NCBI GenBank assembly: GCA_964646205.1 | Contig: CAZYAZ010000002.1 | Span: forward strand, 62,001-126,000 | Length of the DNA: 64,000 nt | Source of the DNA: UBA8437 sp964646205 | Lineage (GTDB): Bacteria; Planctomycetota; Planctomycetia; Planctomycetales; Planctomycetaceae | Direction: 5' to 3' | Shown here: positions 36,015 through 44,678 of the stretch, piece after piece | Layout: every line of letters begins with the position of its first letter | Numbering within the stretch: position 1 is the stretch's first letter | Position numbers and translations under genes: made by a program | Notes under the pieces: generated by a model | Database searches by the model: none | What the model was told of the DNA's origin: nothing | What the model saw: the letters and a program-made list of their open reading frames with translations, nothing else

Positions 36015-37493
36015 ATGATTTCCATCCCCTGGCGGCTTGTTTGCACGATCCTGTTTCTGCTGGCCGGAGTCGTACCGGCAGCCGCGGCCGAGTTGCCCTC
36101 GACGGTTGCCAAGGGCGCGCGGCTGGTCGAGGTGTTCTCCAGCGCGGCATTTCACGAGGGTCCCACCTGGGACCCGGCCACCGGCAAGCTCTACTTCACC
36201 GCGTTCTTTGGCGGCGATCCGGCCAACCAGCAGATCATCCGGCTGGATGGACCCGGCAAGGGATTCGTCTGGCTGGACAAGTCCGAGGGTGTCAACGGCA
36301 CGTGGCTGTCGCTGGACGGACGGTTGCTGGGAGCCCAGGCCTACGGGCACCGCCTGATGAGCTACTCGTTCGGCCCCAAGGGGCCCGGGGATGCCAGGGC
36401 ACTCGCGGTCAACATGAAATGGCACCAGCCCAATGACGTCTGTCAAACCCCCAACGGGAACATCTATTTCACCGACCCCGACTTTGCCAACAAGAAGACC
36501 AGCAAGGTCTACGTGATGACCCCCGATCGAAAGATCCGGCTGATCATCCAGGACATGCCATTGCCCAACGGGGTGATCGCCTCCAACGATGGCAAGGTGC
36601 TTTACGTCGGCGACAGCGAGCGGAAGATGTGGCGGTCGTATCCGATCAAGGCCGATGGCACCACCGGCGCCGGAAAGGACTTCTTCGACCCGGGCACCAA
36701 GAACATGTCGTCCCCGGATGGGATGACGATCGACGCCAACGGCAACCTGTATTTCACCGGTCGTGGCGGTGTCTGGGTGGCCTCGCGGGCCGGCAAGCCG
36801 GTCGGGTTCATTCCGACCAAGGAGTTCTGCGCGAACGTGACGTTCGGAGGCGCCGACGGCAAGACGCTGTACCTGACCTGCAACACCAAGGTGTATTCTC
36901 TGGCGATGACCGTCAGTGGAGGCGAGCACGCGGTGCGGGCCAAGCGGAAGGCCGCGAAGAAAAAACCGAAGGAATTCAAGGCGACCTGCCCGGTGCTGGG
37001 TGAACCCGCCGCGCAGGACGCGATGGTGATGTACCGGGGCAAGAAGCTCTACTTCTGCTGCCAGAGCTGCCCGGACATCTTCAACGTGACTCCCAACGTC
37101 TACAGCACAGCGGTCCACCTGCAGTGGTTCCAGACCGAGCAGATCGCCCAGGTGGCCTGTCCGCTGAAGGGCCACGGGCTGGACGACGTGTTGTCGGTTG
37201 CTGTCGAAGTGGGTGGCGTCAAGGTGAAGGTGTGTTGCGCCGGTTGTGCCAAGAAGCTGAAGTCGCTCAAGGGCGACAAGAAGGTGGCCGCCGTTTTCGC
37301 CAAGCTGGACAAGGGCTTCACCGTGCAGACGAAGTGTCCGGTCAGCGGGAAGGCGATTGACCCGATCTACGAGGCGACCTACCAGAAACAAAAGATCTGG
37401 TTCTGCTGCCCGAAGTGTCACAAGGCGTTCCTGGCCAATCCCAGGAAGTACATCGCCAAGCTGCCACAACTGAAGACCGCGAAGAAGAAATAG
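36015..37493 (+). CDS. Exported SMP-30-like propeller with three Cys-rich (TRASH/YHS-like) modules
   Basis: A 492-residue secreted protein. Residues 1-25 are a signal peptide. Residues 30-300 are an SMP-30/gluconolactonase propeller (FHEGPTWDPATGKLYF, NGTWLSLDGRLLG, PNDVCQTPNGNIYFTDPDF, SSPDGMTIDANGNLYFT). After a Lys-rich linker come three repeats with the same cysteine pattern, CP then about 23-25 residues, then CCxxC: C325 with C348-C349-C352, C382 with C407-C408-C411, and C441 with C464-C465-C468. The spacing and the Phe/Tyr-Cys-Cys style resemble TRASH/YHS metal-binding treble clefs. The family could carry Cu, Zn or Fe. The start is the ATG at 36015; the longer frame upstream lies antisense to the MFS gene. 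It stands alone on the plus strand. Confidence 0.85.
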   Translation: MISIPWRLVCTILFLLAGVVPAAAAELPSTVAKGARLVEVFSSAAFHEGPTWDPATGKLYFTAFFGGDPANQQIIRLDGPGKGFVWLDKSEGVNGTWLSLDGRLLGAQAYGHRLMSYSFGPKGPGDARALAVNMKWHQPNDVCQTPNGNIYFTDPDFANKKTSKVYVMTPDRKIRLIIQDMPLPNGVIASNDGKVLYVGDSERKMWRSYPIKADGTTGAGKDFFDPGTKNMSSPDGMTIDANGNLYFTGRGGVWVASRAGKPVGFIPTKEFCANVTFGGADGKTLYLTCNTKVYSLAMTVSGGEHAVRAKRKAAKKKPKEFKATCPVLGEPAAQDAMVMYRGKKLYFCCQSCPDIFNVTPNVYSTAVHLQWFQTEQIAQVACPLKGHGLDDVLSVAVEVGGVKVKVCCAGCAKKLKSLKGDKKVAAVFAKLDKGFTVQTKCPVSGKAIDPIYEATYQKQKIWFCCPKCHKAFLANPRKYIAKLPQLKTAKKK

Positions 37494-37520
37494 CGGCTGG
37501 CCGGCTGCGGCAATTGGGGC

Positions 37521-37757
37521 TCACAGCAGTCCGTAGATCACGACCTGCAGTGCCAGCGCGACGGCGGCGCCGATCCGGATCAGCCGGGCGGCCCGCGGGT
37601 CGGTGTTGTCACCGTCGGGTGCAATCCGGCATGTCAGCACCCACAACAGCAGGACGGCCGGGATCGCCACGAAGAGCCAGCCCACCAGCGATAGCGGTAC
37701 CGCCGCCATCGCGGTTCGAATGGCATCGCCGATCTGGTGCAGGAAGGTTGTTTTCAT
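37521..37757 (-). CDS. Small two-helix membrane protein, probable partner of the SSS symporter
   Basis: A 78-residue protein with two hydrophobic helices (about residues 22-44 and 57-78) and a short polar loop containing RIAPDGDNTDPRA. Its ATG overlaps the stop of the sodium/solute symporter (TGATG), indicating translational coupling. Small two-helix subunits accompany several SSS-family transporters, such as the DUF485 and DUF997 types, and position suggests the same here, although no named family is recognised. A GTG directly before the ATG is an alternative start. Confidence 0.6.
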   Translation of the reverse strand: MKTTFLHQIGDAIRTAMAAVPLSLVGWLFVAIPAVLLLWVLTCRIAPDGDNTDPRAARLIRIGAAVALALQVVIYGLL

Positions 37758-39256
37758 CACACCACCGTCAACGCGGTCTTTTCGTCGGGTTCTCGTCGGG
37801 TCACCAGGCTGACAGCCACCACCAGCGTGGCGGCGACCACGAAGCCCCAGATCGAGTAATACAGGAACGGTTCGTCAATCTGGAACAGGGGAGCTATGCC
37901 CAGGCCGGTACAGACGGTGTCGTTGTTGAGCAGGAACTGGCCGACGGTTGTCACCAGGCCACCCACGAACCCGACCAGTGCCCCGGTGCCGGTGGCCCGT
38001 TTCCAGAGTGTTCCGGCCAGCAACACGGCCAGCGCCGGACCCTGGAAGAAGGACATCAGTGTCTGGAAGATCGTGTAGATGCCCTCGTCGAGCCGGGCCA
38101 TCACCAGGGCACACCCGATGGCCCACACGACCAGCCCCGCCGTCACCCACCGTCCGAATCTCAGCATCGACTCGGCGTCTGCCGCGGGCGCCACGAATCG
38201 CTTGTAGATATCGTGGGCGACCAGGGTCGATGCGGAATTCAGGTAGCTGTCGACGCTGGACATCAGTGCCGCCAGGAATGCCGCCAGGAAAATGCCCCGC
38301 AGTCCCGGCGGCAACAATCCGGCCACCAGTTGCGGGAAGGCGTGGTCACCCTGTTGGAGATCCGGATACAGGAGAACGGCAACCAGGCCGGGTCCGACAA
38401 TGATCACCGGGATCAGGCTCTTGAGCGTCGCCCCCCAGACGTAGGCCGCCTGGGCCTGCAGCGGGCTGGCTGCCCCGAGGGATCTTTGCACGATCGCCTG
38501 GTTGCCAATCCAGTAGGCGGGACTGAGGATCAGGGCCAGTCCAAAGAGTATCCCGGTCCAGGGGAATGGCGTGTCGGTGTCGACCGGCAACACCAGTGCT
38601 TTCTGGGCCGGCTCGAGCTGGTCCCAGAAAGCCACCGGGCCGCCCAGTTCGATCAAGCCCATCACCAGGATGCCCAGGCAACCGACGATCATCACGGTGC
38701 ACTGGACCATGTCGGTGTACACCACCGCCGCCAGGCCCCCGACGATCGTGTAGGCACCGGCCAGTCCGGCGGTGACCAGGATGCACGTCACCTCGCCCCA
38801 CCCAAACAACTCGGACATCATGCGTGCACTGGCCAGCAACATCACGCCCAGGTTGCAGGCCATGAAGATCTGCCAACAAATCGACAACGCCGTTCGGACC
38901 CTGACGTCGAAGCGTCGTTCGAGGTACTCGGGAATGGTCGCCACGCCCGTGCGCCAGAAGAAGGGAATGAAAACCAGTGCGCCGACGATCATTGCCGGAA
39001 CGCACCCGATCCACTCGAAATTCGCCACGGCCATTCCGTGTCCGTAGGCTGCGCCGCCGACCCCGATGATGTCCGGGCCACCGATATCGGTGGCGACCAG
39101 TGACATCCCGATCGCCCACCACGGCAATCGTCGCCCGCCCAGGAAGAAATCCTCGCCGGTGCGGATCGATCTGCCGACCCACAGCCCCAACCCGAGCGTG
39201 CCGGCCAGGTAGAGGCCCAGGAGGACAAAGTCGAGCGTGTTGAGCGTGGTGGACAT
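37757..39256 (-). CDS. Sodium:solute symporter (SSS family)
   Basis: A 499-residue LeuT-fold permease with about 13 transmembrane segments. N-terminal GRSIRTGEDFFLGGRRLPWWAIG is the characteristic SSS block. GGLAAVVYTDMVQ, LSPAYWIGNQAIVQRSLGA and ALMSSVDSYLNSASTLVAHDIYKRF are further family motifs; the last contains Na2-site serines. Substrates in the family include sugars, inositol and amino acids. The start at 39256 fits the family N-terminus; the longer frame is rejected. It is divergent from the PQQ gene and coupled to a 78-residue downstream partner. Confidence 0.9.
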   Translation of the reverse strand: MSTTLNTLDFVLLGLYLAGTLGLGLWVGRSIRTGEDFFLGGRRLPWWAIGMSLVATDIGGPDIIGVGGAAYGHGMAVANFEWIGCVPAMIVGALVFIPFFWRTGVATIPEYLERRFDVRVRTALSICWQIFMACNLGVMLLASARMMSELFGWGEVTCILVTAGLAGAYTIVGGLAAVVYTDMVQCTVMIVGCLGILVMGLIELGGPVAFWDQLEPAQKALVLPVDTDTPFPWTGILFGLALILSPAYWIGNQAIVQRSLGAASPLQAQAAYVWGATLKSLIPVIIVGPGLVAVLLYPDLQQGDHAFPQLVAGLLPPGLRGIFLAAFLAALMSSVDSYLNSASTLVAHDIYKRFVAPAADAESMLRFGRWVTAGLVVWAIGCALVMARLDEGIYTIFQTLMSFFQGPALAVLLAGTLWKRATGTGALVGFVGGLVTTVGQFLLNNDTVCTGLGIAPLFQIDEPFLYYSIWGFVVAATLVVAVSLVTRREPDEKTALTVV

Positions 39257-39390
39257 CGGCCGTGGCCGCCTGTCATAGTCAGGGCCGCGCGGTTGCCAGT
39301 GGGTGTTTGAGAAGATCATCAACTGGGCTACGATGCGATTCAACCCCGCACGATCCGTTGCCCGTTCTCTTGTACGATTTCGAGTTGCCA

Positions 39391-40653
39391 ATGTTGCCCT
39401 CCCGCATTCGTCGCTGCGTGATCCTTTGCCTGTTGTCGTGCTGCCTGGGTGGCTCTGCACTGGGTGACAATTGGCCAGACTTTCGAGGACCCAACCGCGA
39501 CGGTCGGATTTCGACGGCGCGGTTGCCGCTGCGGTGGAGCGAAAAGGAAAATGTCACCTGGAAGGTGGAGTTGCCGGGTCGGGGCTGGTCGACACCGGTG
39601 GCCTGGAACGAGCAATTGTGGATGACCTCGGCCGAGGAGGATGGCAAGTCGCTGCTGGTGTTGTGCGTGGGACTCGACGGAAAATTGAAGCATCGGGTGA
39701 AGGTGTTTGAGGTTGAAAAGCCAGCTCCGATCAACCGGCTCAACAGTCACGCCAGCCCGTCACCGGTGATCGAGGACGGCCGCGTGTACGTCCATTTTGG
39801 GACCAGTGGCACCGCCTGCCTGGACACCGCGACGGGGAAAATTCTCTGGACCCGTCGCGACGTGAATCTCGATCACCAGGAGGGTGCCGGTTCGTCGCCG
39901 GTTCTTTTCGGTGACCTGTTGATCTTTCATTGCGACGGACGGGACCGGCAGTACATCGCGGCACTGAACAAGAAGACGGGAAAGACGGCCTGGCAGGTCG
40001 AGCGTTCCATCGATCTCACGAAAACTCCCTCGCACGCCCGCAAGGCGTTCTCCACTCCGCTGGTGGTGGGAAGTGACAAGGCCCCGGTGCTGATCAGCCC
40101 GGCCGCCCAGGGGTGCTATGCCTATGATCCGCGAGACGGCCGCGAATTGTGGCACCTGAAGTACAAGGGGTTCTCGGCGGTGCCCAGGCCCGTGGCATCC
40201 GACGGACTGGTTTATGTCGTCACCGACTTCGCCCGCCCTCACCTGCTGGCCGTTCGCCCCAACGGTCGCGGTGACGTGACCAAAACGCATGTCACGTGGA
40301 CGGCCACGGCACAGATGCCCTCGACCCCCTCACCGGCCATCGCCGATGGATTGATCTACACCGTCACCGACAAGGGTGGCGTGGCCTGCTGCCTGGACGC
40401 GAAGACCGGCAAGCTGCACTGGCGGCAGCGACTGGGGGGCAACTTCAGCGCGTCGCCCATTGTTGCTGGCGAACGGGTCTACTTTTTCGATCGCGAGGGA
40501 AACACGACCGTGATGCAACGAGGCCGACAGGCCAAGGTTCTCGGTGTGAATCGCCTCGCCACCGGGCTGATGGCTTCGCCAACCGTCGTTGGCGACAACC
40601 TGTACCTCAGGACTCGTACCGGGCTGTACCGGATCGAGGCCACCGGGCGCTAG
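39391..40653 (+). CDS. Exported PQQ-like (BamB-type) beta-propeller protein
   Basis: A 420-residue secreted seven- or eight-bladed propeller. The leader RRCVILCLLSCCLGGSALG is followed by the planctomycete signature WPDFRGPNRDGRI and LRWSEKENVTWKVELPG, then repeated blades with the GKxxW motif (DTATGKILWTR, NKKTGKTAWQV, RDGRELWHL, DAKTGKLHWRQ). No quinoprotein dehydrogenase active-site set is evident, so a scaffold or binding role is likely. The C-terminal half of the sulfatase fusion at 15339-18113 is the same kind of propeller. Confidence 0.87.
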   Translation: MLPSRIRRCVILCLLSCCLGGSALGDNWPDFRGPNRDGRISTARLPLRWSEKENVTWKVELPGRGWSTPVAWNEQLWMTSAEEDGKSLLVLCVGLDGKLKHRVKVFEVEKPAPINRLNSHASPSPVIEDGRVYVHFGTSGTACLDTATGKILWTRRDVNLDHQEGAGSSPVLFGDLLIFHCDGRDRQYIAALNKKTGKTAWQVERSIDLTKTPSHARKAFSTPLVVGSDKAPVLISPAAQGCYAYDPRDGRELWHLKYKGFSAVPRPVASDGLVYVVTDFARPHLLAVRPNGRGDVTKTHVTWTATAQMPSTPSPAIADGLIYTVTDKGGVACCLDAKTGKLHWRQRLGGNFSASPIVAGERVYFFDREGNTTVMQRGRQAKVLGVNRLATGLMASPTVVGDNLYLRTRTGLYRIEATGR

Positions 40654-40710
40654 CCGCTGCAGCGCCGATGGCCTCGATTGGAGTTCCGTTGGAAATTGCC
40701 GCCTGGCGAA

Positions 40711-41504
40711 TCAGGCTTCAGTTTCCTTTTCCTTTTCTGCGGACTTTCTGCGGGGCTGATCCTCGCGGGACTTTTTGCCTCGCTCGGGTCGCTGGGGACG
40801 GTCGCCGCCGCCTTGCCCGGGTCGCCTGGCACCCTCGGGACGCTGGCCCCGGTTGCGGAAGGACTCGAAGACTTTCTTGAGTTCCGCCTTGTCGAGTGCT
40901 CCATCCTTGTTGGTGTCGCCGCGTTCGAGCATCTGGCCCATCCGACCGGGCAGTTCGTCTCGTTCGAGCTTCCCGTTCTTGTTGCGATCGAGTCGCTCGA
41001 CCAGGGCCTCGGGGCTGGGCTGGCGATCGGCGTTGCCTTCGGCACCGGGCCGTCCAGGCCGCTCGGCTGATCCGGGCCGTCCGCCCGAGCCACCGCGTCC
41101 ACCGGCTGATCCGGGCCGTCCGCCCGAGCCGCCGCGTCCACCGGCTGATCCGGGTCGTCCGCCCGAGCCACCGCGTCCACCGGCAGCGCCACGTCCACCC
41201 GAACGACCACCGCGTCCACCCGCAGATCCGCGACTTCGCGAACCGGGCTGTCCGGGCCGGCCACCGGCACTGCCTCGCTGGCCACNNNNNNNNNNNNNNN
41301 NNNNNNNNNNNNNNNNNNNNNNNNNNNNNNNNNNNNNNNNNNNNNNNNNNNNNNNNNNNNNNNNNNNNNNNNNNNNNNNNNNNNNTTCTCGGCGGCCGGT
41401 TTGTCCTTGTTGGGACTCTCGTCGGCTGTTGTCGGAAGGCTGAACAGGATGCCCAGCCCCAGCACGGCCCCAGCCGCGATCAGTGTGTGTTTCATTGAAG
41501 TCAT
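40711..41504 (-). CDS. Exported EF-hand protein with Gly/Arg/Ser repeats (contains assembly gap)
   Basis: The N-end (MTSMKHTLIAAGAVLGLG) is a signal peptide, followed by DESPNKDKPAAE and then the N run. Beyond the gap the correct frame, which is not in phase with a straight read through 100 N, gives three copies of GGRGGSGGRPGSA, then two EF-hand calcium-binding loops, DRNKNGKLERDE and DTNKDGALDKAE, and a charged Arg/Glu/Lys-rich C-terminus. Reading straight through gives an unrelated Val/Ala/Asp-rich protein that loses the EF-hands. GGAG lies six bases before the ATG at 41504. The type is common in planctomycetes as secreted calcium-binding proteins. Confidence 0.75.
41065..41181 (-). repeat. 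Three tandem 39-bp repeats encoding a Gly/Arg/Ser-rich segment
   Basis: Copies at 41065-41103, 41104-41142 and 41143-41181 are identical but for one or two bases, and a decayed fourth copy follows toward the gap. They encode 13-residue units inside the EF-hand protein. The array runs toward the N run at 41286. Confidence 0.88.
41286..41385. other. Assembly gap (100 N)
   Basis: One hundred undetermined bases inside the repeat-rich part of the EF-hand gene. The flanking frames do not agree with a real length of 100. Confidence 0.99.
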
Positions 41505-41579
41505 GAGGGTCTCCGGTTTCTTGTTTCCTGGCCCGCCAGGAAAAGGGAATTGTTCAGTCACGTCTCTGGATGTGTGTCT

Positions 41580-42311
41580 CTACTTCCGGCGTTTCCGACT
41601 GGCCTGGGCCGTGCGGGCCAGGACAATGTCGAAAGTGGCCAATTGGTAGCTACCACCGGGTACCTTTTTCTCGTGGGGGGCCACCAGCAGGTTGGACTGC
41701 CGGGCCGATCGGTCGCGGGCGATGTTGGGATCGCCCTTGAAATACAACTGGGTGATCAGCTTGCCGTATCCGGGAGCCTGGACCATGTAATGGATGTGGG
41801 CCGGGCGAACGGCTCGTCCGGCACGGTAGGCGGCCGGCCGGATGGTCTCGTATTCGTAGTATCCCGTCTCGTCGGTCACCAGCCGGATCCGGTTGCGGAA
41901 CTCGTGCCAGGCGGGTGGTTTGCGGGGGTCGGTCATGTCGTAGCGGCCCTGGTGATCGGCCTGCCAGACATCCAGCACGGCGTTGGTGATGGGTTTTTTG
42001 GTGTCAAAACCCCACAGCCGACCACGGACAACCAGCGGCGTTCCCTTGGCCAGCGGTGCTGTCACCTTGCCGCGGAAAGGGGCTCCGGGAACGTAGTAGG
42101 GTCCGAGAATGTCCGGGTGGGTCTGTTCCCAGGTCGCGGCCGGGGCGACCTGCGGGATGCCCTTCTTGTCCAGGAAGTCCTGGTAGTTGTGGACATCGAG
42201 CGTGGCGTCGGTCGGCGCGGCATCCTCGGCCAGCAGCAGCGAACTGCCGCCCATGGCGGCCAATCCGGCCAGGCCCTGGCACAACAGGTTGCGTCGATCG
42301 AGATCGGTCAT
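41580..42311 (-). CDS. Intradiol ring-cleavage dioxygenase-like protein, exported
   Basis: A 243-residue protein of the protocatechuate 3,4-dioxygenase/catechol 1,2-dioxygenase superfamily, Fe(III) enzymes that cleave catechols between the hydroxyls. The Tat-like leader DRRNLLCQGLAGLAAMGG implies export. Iron-ligand regions are present: LGPYYVPGAPFRGKV (Tyr), the second tyrosine in the DQADHQGRYD to YYEYE region, and RPAHIHYMV with its two histidines. Exported dioxygenase-like proteins are common in planctomycetes, and not all are proven enzymes. It lies 50 bp after the TGA-containing thioredoxin-like gene on the same strand. Confidence 0.85.
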   Translation of the reverse strand: MTDLDRRNLLCQGLAGLAAMGGSSLLLAEDAAPTDATLDVHNYQDFLDKKGIPQVAPAATWEQTHPDILGPYYVPGAPFRGKVTAPLAKGTPLVVRGRLWGFDTKKPITNAVLDVWQADHQGRYDMTDPRKPPAWHEFRNRIRLVTDETGYYEYETIRPAAYRAGRAVRPAHIHYMVQAPGYGKLITQLYFKGDPNIARDRSARQSNLLVAPHEKKVPGGSYQLATFDIVLARTAQASRKRRK

Positions 42312-42361
42312 GAGGAGGTTCCGGCTTCGGTGTGTTTGGTCGTTGAGGTGGGGTTGTTGAA

Positions 42362-43327
42362 TCAATTTCTTGACCGTCGCCCGCCCTGGCGTCCCGGATC
42401 TGTGACCGGAATGGCTGTCTTCCAGTCTACACCCAGACGGCGTCCCTGCGGGACGTGAACTTGCATGGTCTTTTGTTGGAATTCGGTAACCAGCAGGGCA
42501 AAGTCGACCGCCTCGGCCACCCGGGTCGTCTCGGCTGCCAGGTCAACGGCCGAAATCAACAGTCCCTTGTCACCATAGGCACTTGGCTGGACCACCAGGA
42601 TGCCGGGCTTGGGCGACTTCAGCCCCAATGGCTTCAGTTCCTCGGCTGTCGTCGCCACGCAGTACTGCACCTGTCCGATGTGGTTCTTTCCCCACGCCAT
42701 CGGGGCCAGTTGTTGCACGAGCCGGTTTCGCGTGGCTTTCTCGGGCGAATAGATAATCGCCAGCGGCGTGTTGTCGCAGGAGCTGACATTGAGACCCAGG
42801 CGGACGTTGGCCAGCACGGGCAGAGGTCGCGAGATCGACCTGGCGTTGGGGTACTTCTTGATGATCTCCTTCATGGCGGTGGCCATCTCATCGGGCGACC
42901 GGAAGGCGAAGTCGGGGCTGCGGCCGGTGCGACACAGCCTGGTTTTCGCGTCGGGACCAAGCATGGCGAACACGGTGTTCTCGAGTTTCCCCGAGCGGCC
43001 CCGAAACAGGCTCTCCAGGAACGGGGCTTCGGCAGCGCTCTCGTAGGTCAACGGACGAATACAGACAAAGCTGCGGCTGGCAGCGACGATGCCGGCGTGG
43101 GACAGGTAACTCCCGTCCATGCGTTGTTTGCCGGGTCACCAGATGCCCGAGATGCCGTGGCAATGCGGTGCGGCCGAGACCAGCAGGATCGGTCGGCCGG
43201 TGGTTTTGGCCACGGCCAGCCCCTGCTTCACCGAGCTGTACCAGGCAATCCGCTCGGCGGCATCGGCCGGGGGAGCCGCCAGCGTTGTGGCCAGTGGCAA
43301 CAGCAGCAATGCAATGGATCGTTTCAT
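42362..43327 (-). CDS. Candidate selenoprotein: exported thioredoxin-like protein with in-frame TGA (Sec64)
   Basis: Read with one in-frame TGA (43136-43138) as selenocysteine, this is a 321-residue protein. Residues 1-24 form a signal peptide (RSIALLLLPLATTLAAPPADA). A thioredoxin-like start follows (ERIAWYSSVKQGLAVAKTTG, then RPILLVSAAPHC56), leading to HGISGIW-U64-PGKQRMDGSY. The frame continues without another stop for 257 codons through LTYESAAEAPFLESLFRGR and a C-terminal domain of unrecognised type. Coding character is alike on both sides: same frame, GC-rich third positions. A hairpin with GU in its loop lies 17 bases after the TGA. Ordinary annotation would call an 63-residue fragment and a separate 252-residue protein. 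The alternatives are a nonsense-mutated pseudogene or a sequencing error. The stop is 50 bp before the dioxygenase-like gene. Confidence 0.65.
43100..43118 (-). promoter_or_regulatory. Putative bacterial SECIS element in the thioredoxin-like gene
   Basis: On the coding strand a seven-pair stem (GGACGGG with CCTGTCC, including one G-U pair) encloses the five-base loop AGTTA. It begins 17 bases after the TGA, so the loop starts 24 bases after it. A short upper stem, small loop and early loop G followed by U match the general form of bacterial SECIS elements. The fold was worked out by eye. Confidence 0.5.
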
Positions 43328-43571
43328 GTGTGCGTTGTCACCCTGTGAGAACGGGCCCGGCGTTTGGATTCCATTAAACACGGCCCCGGCGCGCGGGTAT
43401 CGCGAAAAGACGACGAGCTTCGGAGCTTTTTTCAGTTTGTCTGGCCGATGAGGTCATCGAAGTCGAGCGAGAAGGCCTCGTCGATCTCGCCGGCGGTGGC
43501 ATCCGGCAACACGTCTCCGCTGTCCTTCACTCCACCACCGGAACCCCCGGCCAGCGTGCGACAACAATTAT

Positions 43572-44678
43572 TTATCCGATACTCAGAACCGGTTCACCCA
43601 GCACGTCCTGGCGAGGTGTCACGCCCAGGCCGGGCTGTGTCGAGGCGGCCAGTCGTCCGCCATCGCGTTGCGGTGCTCCCTCGGCGGTACTCACGGTGAC
43701 ATAGCTGTTGAAGTCGGTGGCGGTGAACAGCAGTTCCGTCGGCGTGCTGTGGGCCAGGTGGGCGATGGCGGCGGTGGTGATGTCGCCACCCCAGCTGTCC
43801 TCGATCGTCATCCCGATCCCCAGCCGGACGCACAGGTCGCGGGCCTGCCGGGCGGGAGTCAGCCCGCCGAACTTGCTGATCTTGATGTTGACCACGTCCA
43901 TGGCTCCATCAGCGTGGCCTCGCAACAGCACCTCCATGCCATCGATCGACTCGTCGAGCACGAACGGGTGCGAGATGCGTCGGCGGATCGCCAGGCACTC
44001 CTCGTAGCTCAGGCACGGTTGCTCGATATAGACATCGATGTCCTCGACCGCACGCACCACCCGCGCTGCCTCGTGTTGCACCCAGCCGGTGTTTGCGTCG
44101 GCGATCAGGCGGTCGCCGGGTTCCAACTCGGCTGCGACCGCCCGGATCCGCTCGATGTCGACATCCGGATCACCGCCGACCTTCAACTGGAACCGGCGGT
44201 AACCCTCGGCTCGGTATCCGGCCACGCGCGAGGCCATCGTGTCGGGATCCTCCTGCGAGATGGCCCGGTAGAGCACGAAGTCATCGCCGTACCGGCCCCC
44301 GAGCAGGTCGCAGACCGGGCGGCCCGAGACCTGGCCCAGGATGTCCCAGCAGGCGATATCGATGCCCGTCTTGACGTAGGGATGTCCCTTGAGTGTCCGT
44401 TCCATTTTCCGGTGCAGGACGTCGAGGTGAGTCGCCTCGGAACCGATCAGGTGTGGTGCCAGTTCGGCCAGGCCCGAGCGGACCCCGCCGGCGTAGGCCG
44501 GCAGGTAGAACGGCCCGAGCGGACAGACCTCACCGTGCCCGGTCACTCCCTCGTCGGTCTCGACTCGCACGATCGTGCTGTCGAAGACCTCGACCGATTT
44601 CCCCCCCGACCACTTGTAGCTGCCCTCGTGCAGCGGCAGGTCGACCTGGAACGCCTGGATGCGGGTGATGCGTGGCAT
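43572..44678 (-). CDS. Mandelate racemase/muconate lactonizing family enzyme (enolase superfamily)
   Basis: A 368-residue enzyme with the Lys-x-Lys-type base in FQLKVGGDP near residue 165, metal ligands LIADANTGW (Asp), VYIEQPCLSYEECLAIRR (Glu) and VLDESIDG (Asp), and the second-face Lys in VNIKISKFGG. The IEQPCLSYEEC block recalls the cis-3-hydroxyproline dehydratase and proline-betaine epimerase branch, which act on amino-acid derivatives; a sugar-acid or dipeptide substrate cannot be excluded. The ATG at 44678 matches the family N-terminus. The 244 bp between its stop and the next gene start contain no confident gene; a 32-codon acidic frame at 43432-43530 is only a possibility. Confidence 0.85.
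   Translation of the reverse strand: MPRITRIQAFQVDLPLHEGSYKWSGGKSVEVFDSTIVRVETDEGVTGHGEVCPLGPFYLPAYAGGVRSGLAELAPHLIGSEATHLDVLHRKMERTLKGHPYVKTGIDIACWDILGQVSGRPVCDLLGGRYGDDFVLYRAISQEDPDTMASRVAGYRAEGYRRFQLKVGGDPDVDIERIRAVAAELEPGDRLIADANTGWVQHEAARVVRAVEDIDVYIEQPCLSYEECLAIRRRISHPFVLDESIDGMEVLLRGHADGAMDVVNIKISKFGGLTPARQARDLCVRLGIGMTIEDSWGGDITTAAIAHLAHSTPTELLFTATDFNSYVTVSTAEGAPQRDGGRLAASTQPGLGVTPRQDVLGEPVLSIG

Noticed and set aside
42362..43120. Stand-alone 252-residue protein beginning at ATG 43120
   Set aside because: It lacks a family-like start and continues the frame of the signal-peptide fragment ending at 43136. It is better read as the part after an in-frame TGA.
43416..43432. AGCT-TCGG-AGCT followed by six T as a plus-strand terminator
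   Set aside because: The stem is only four pairs, and no plus-strand gene ends upstream of it.
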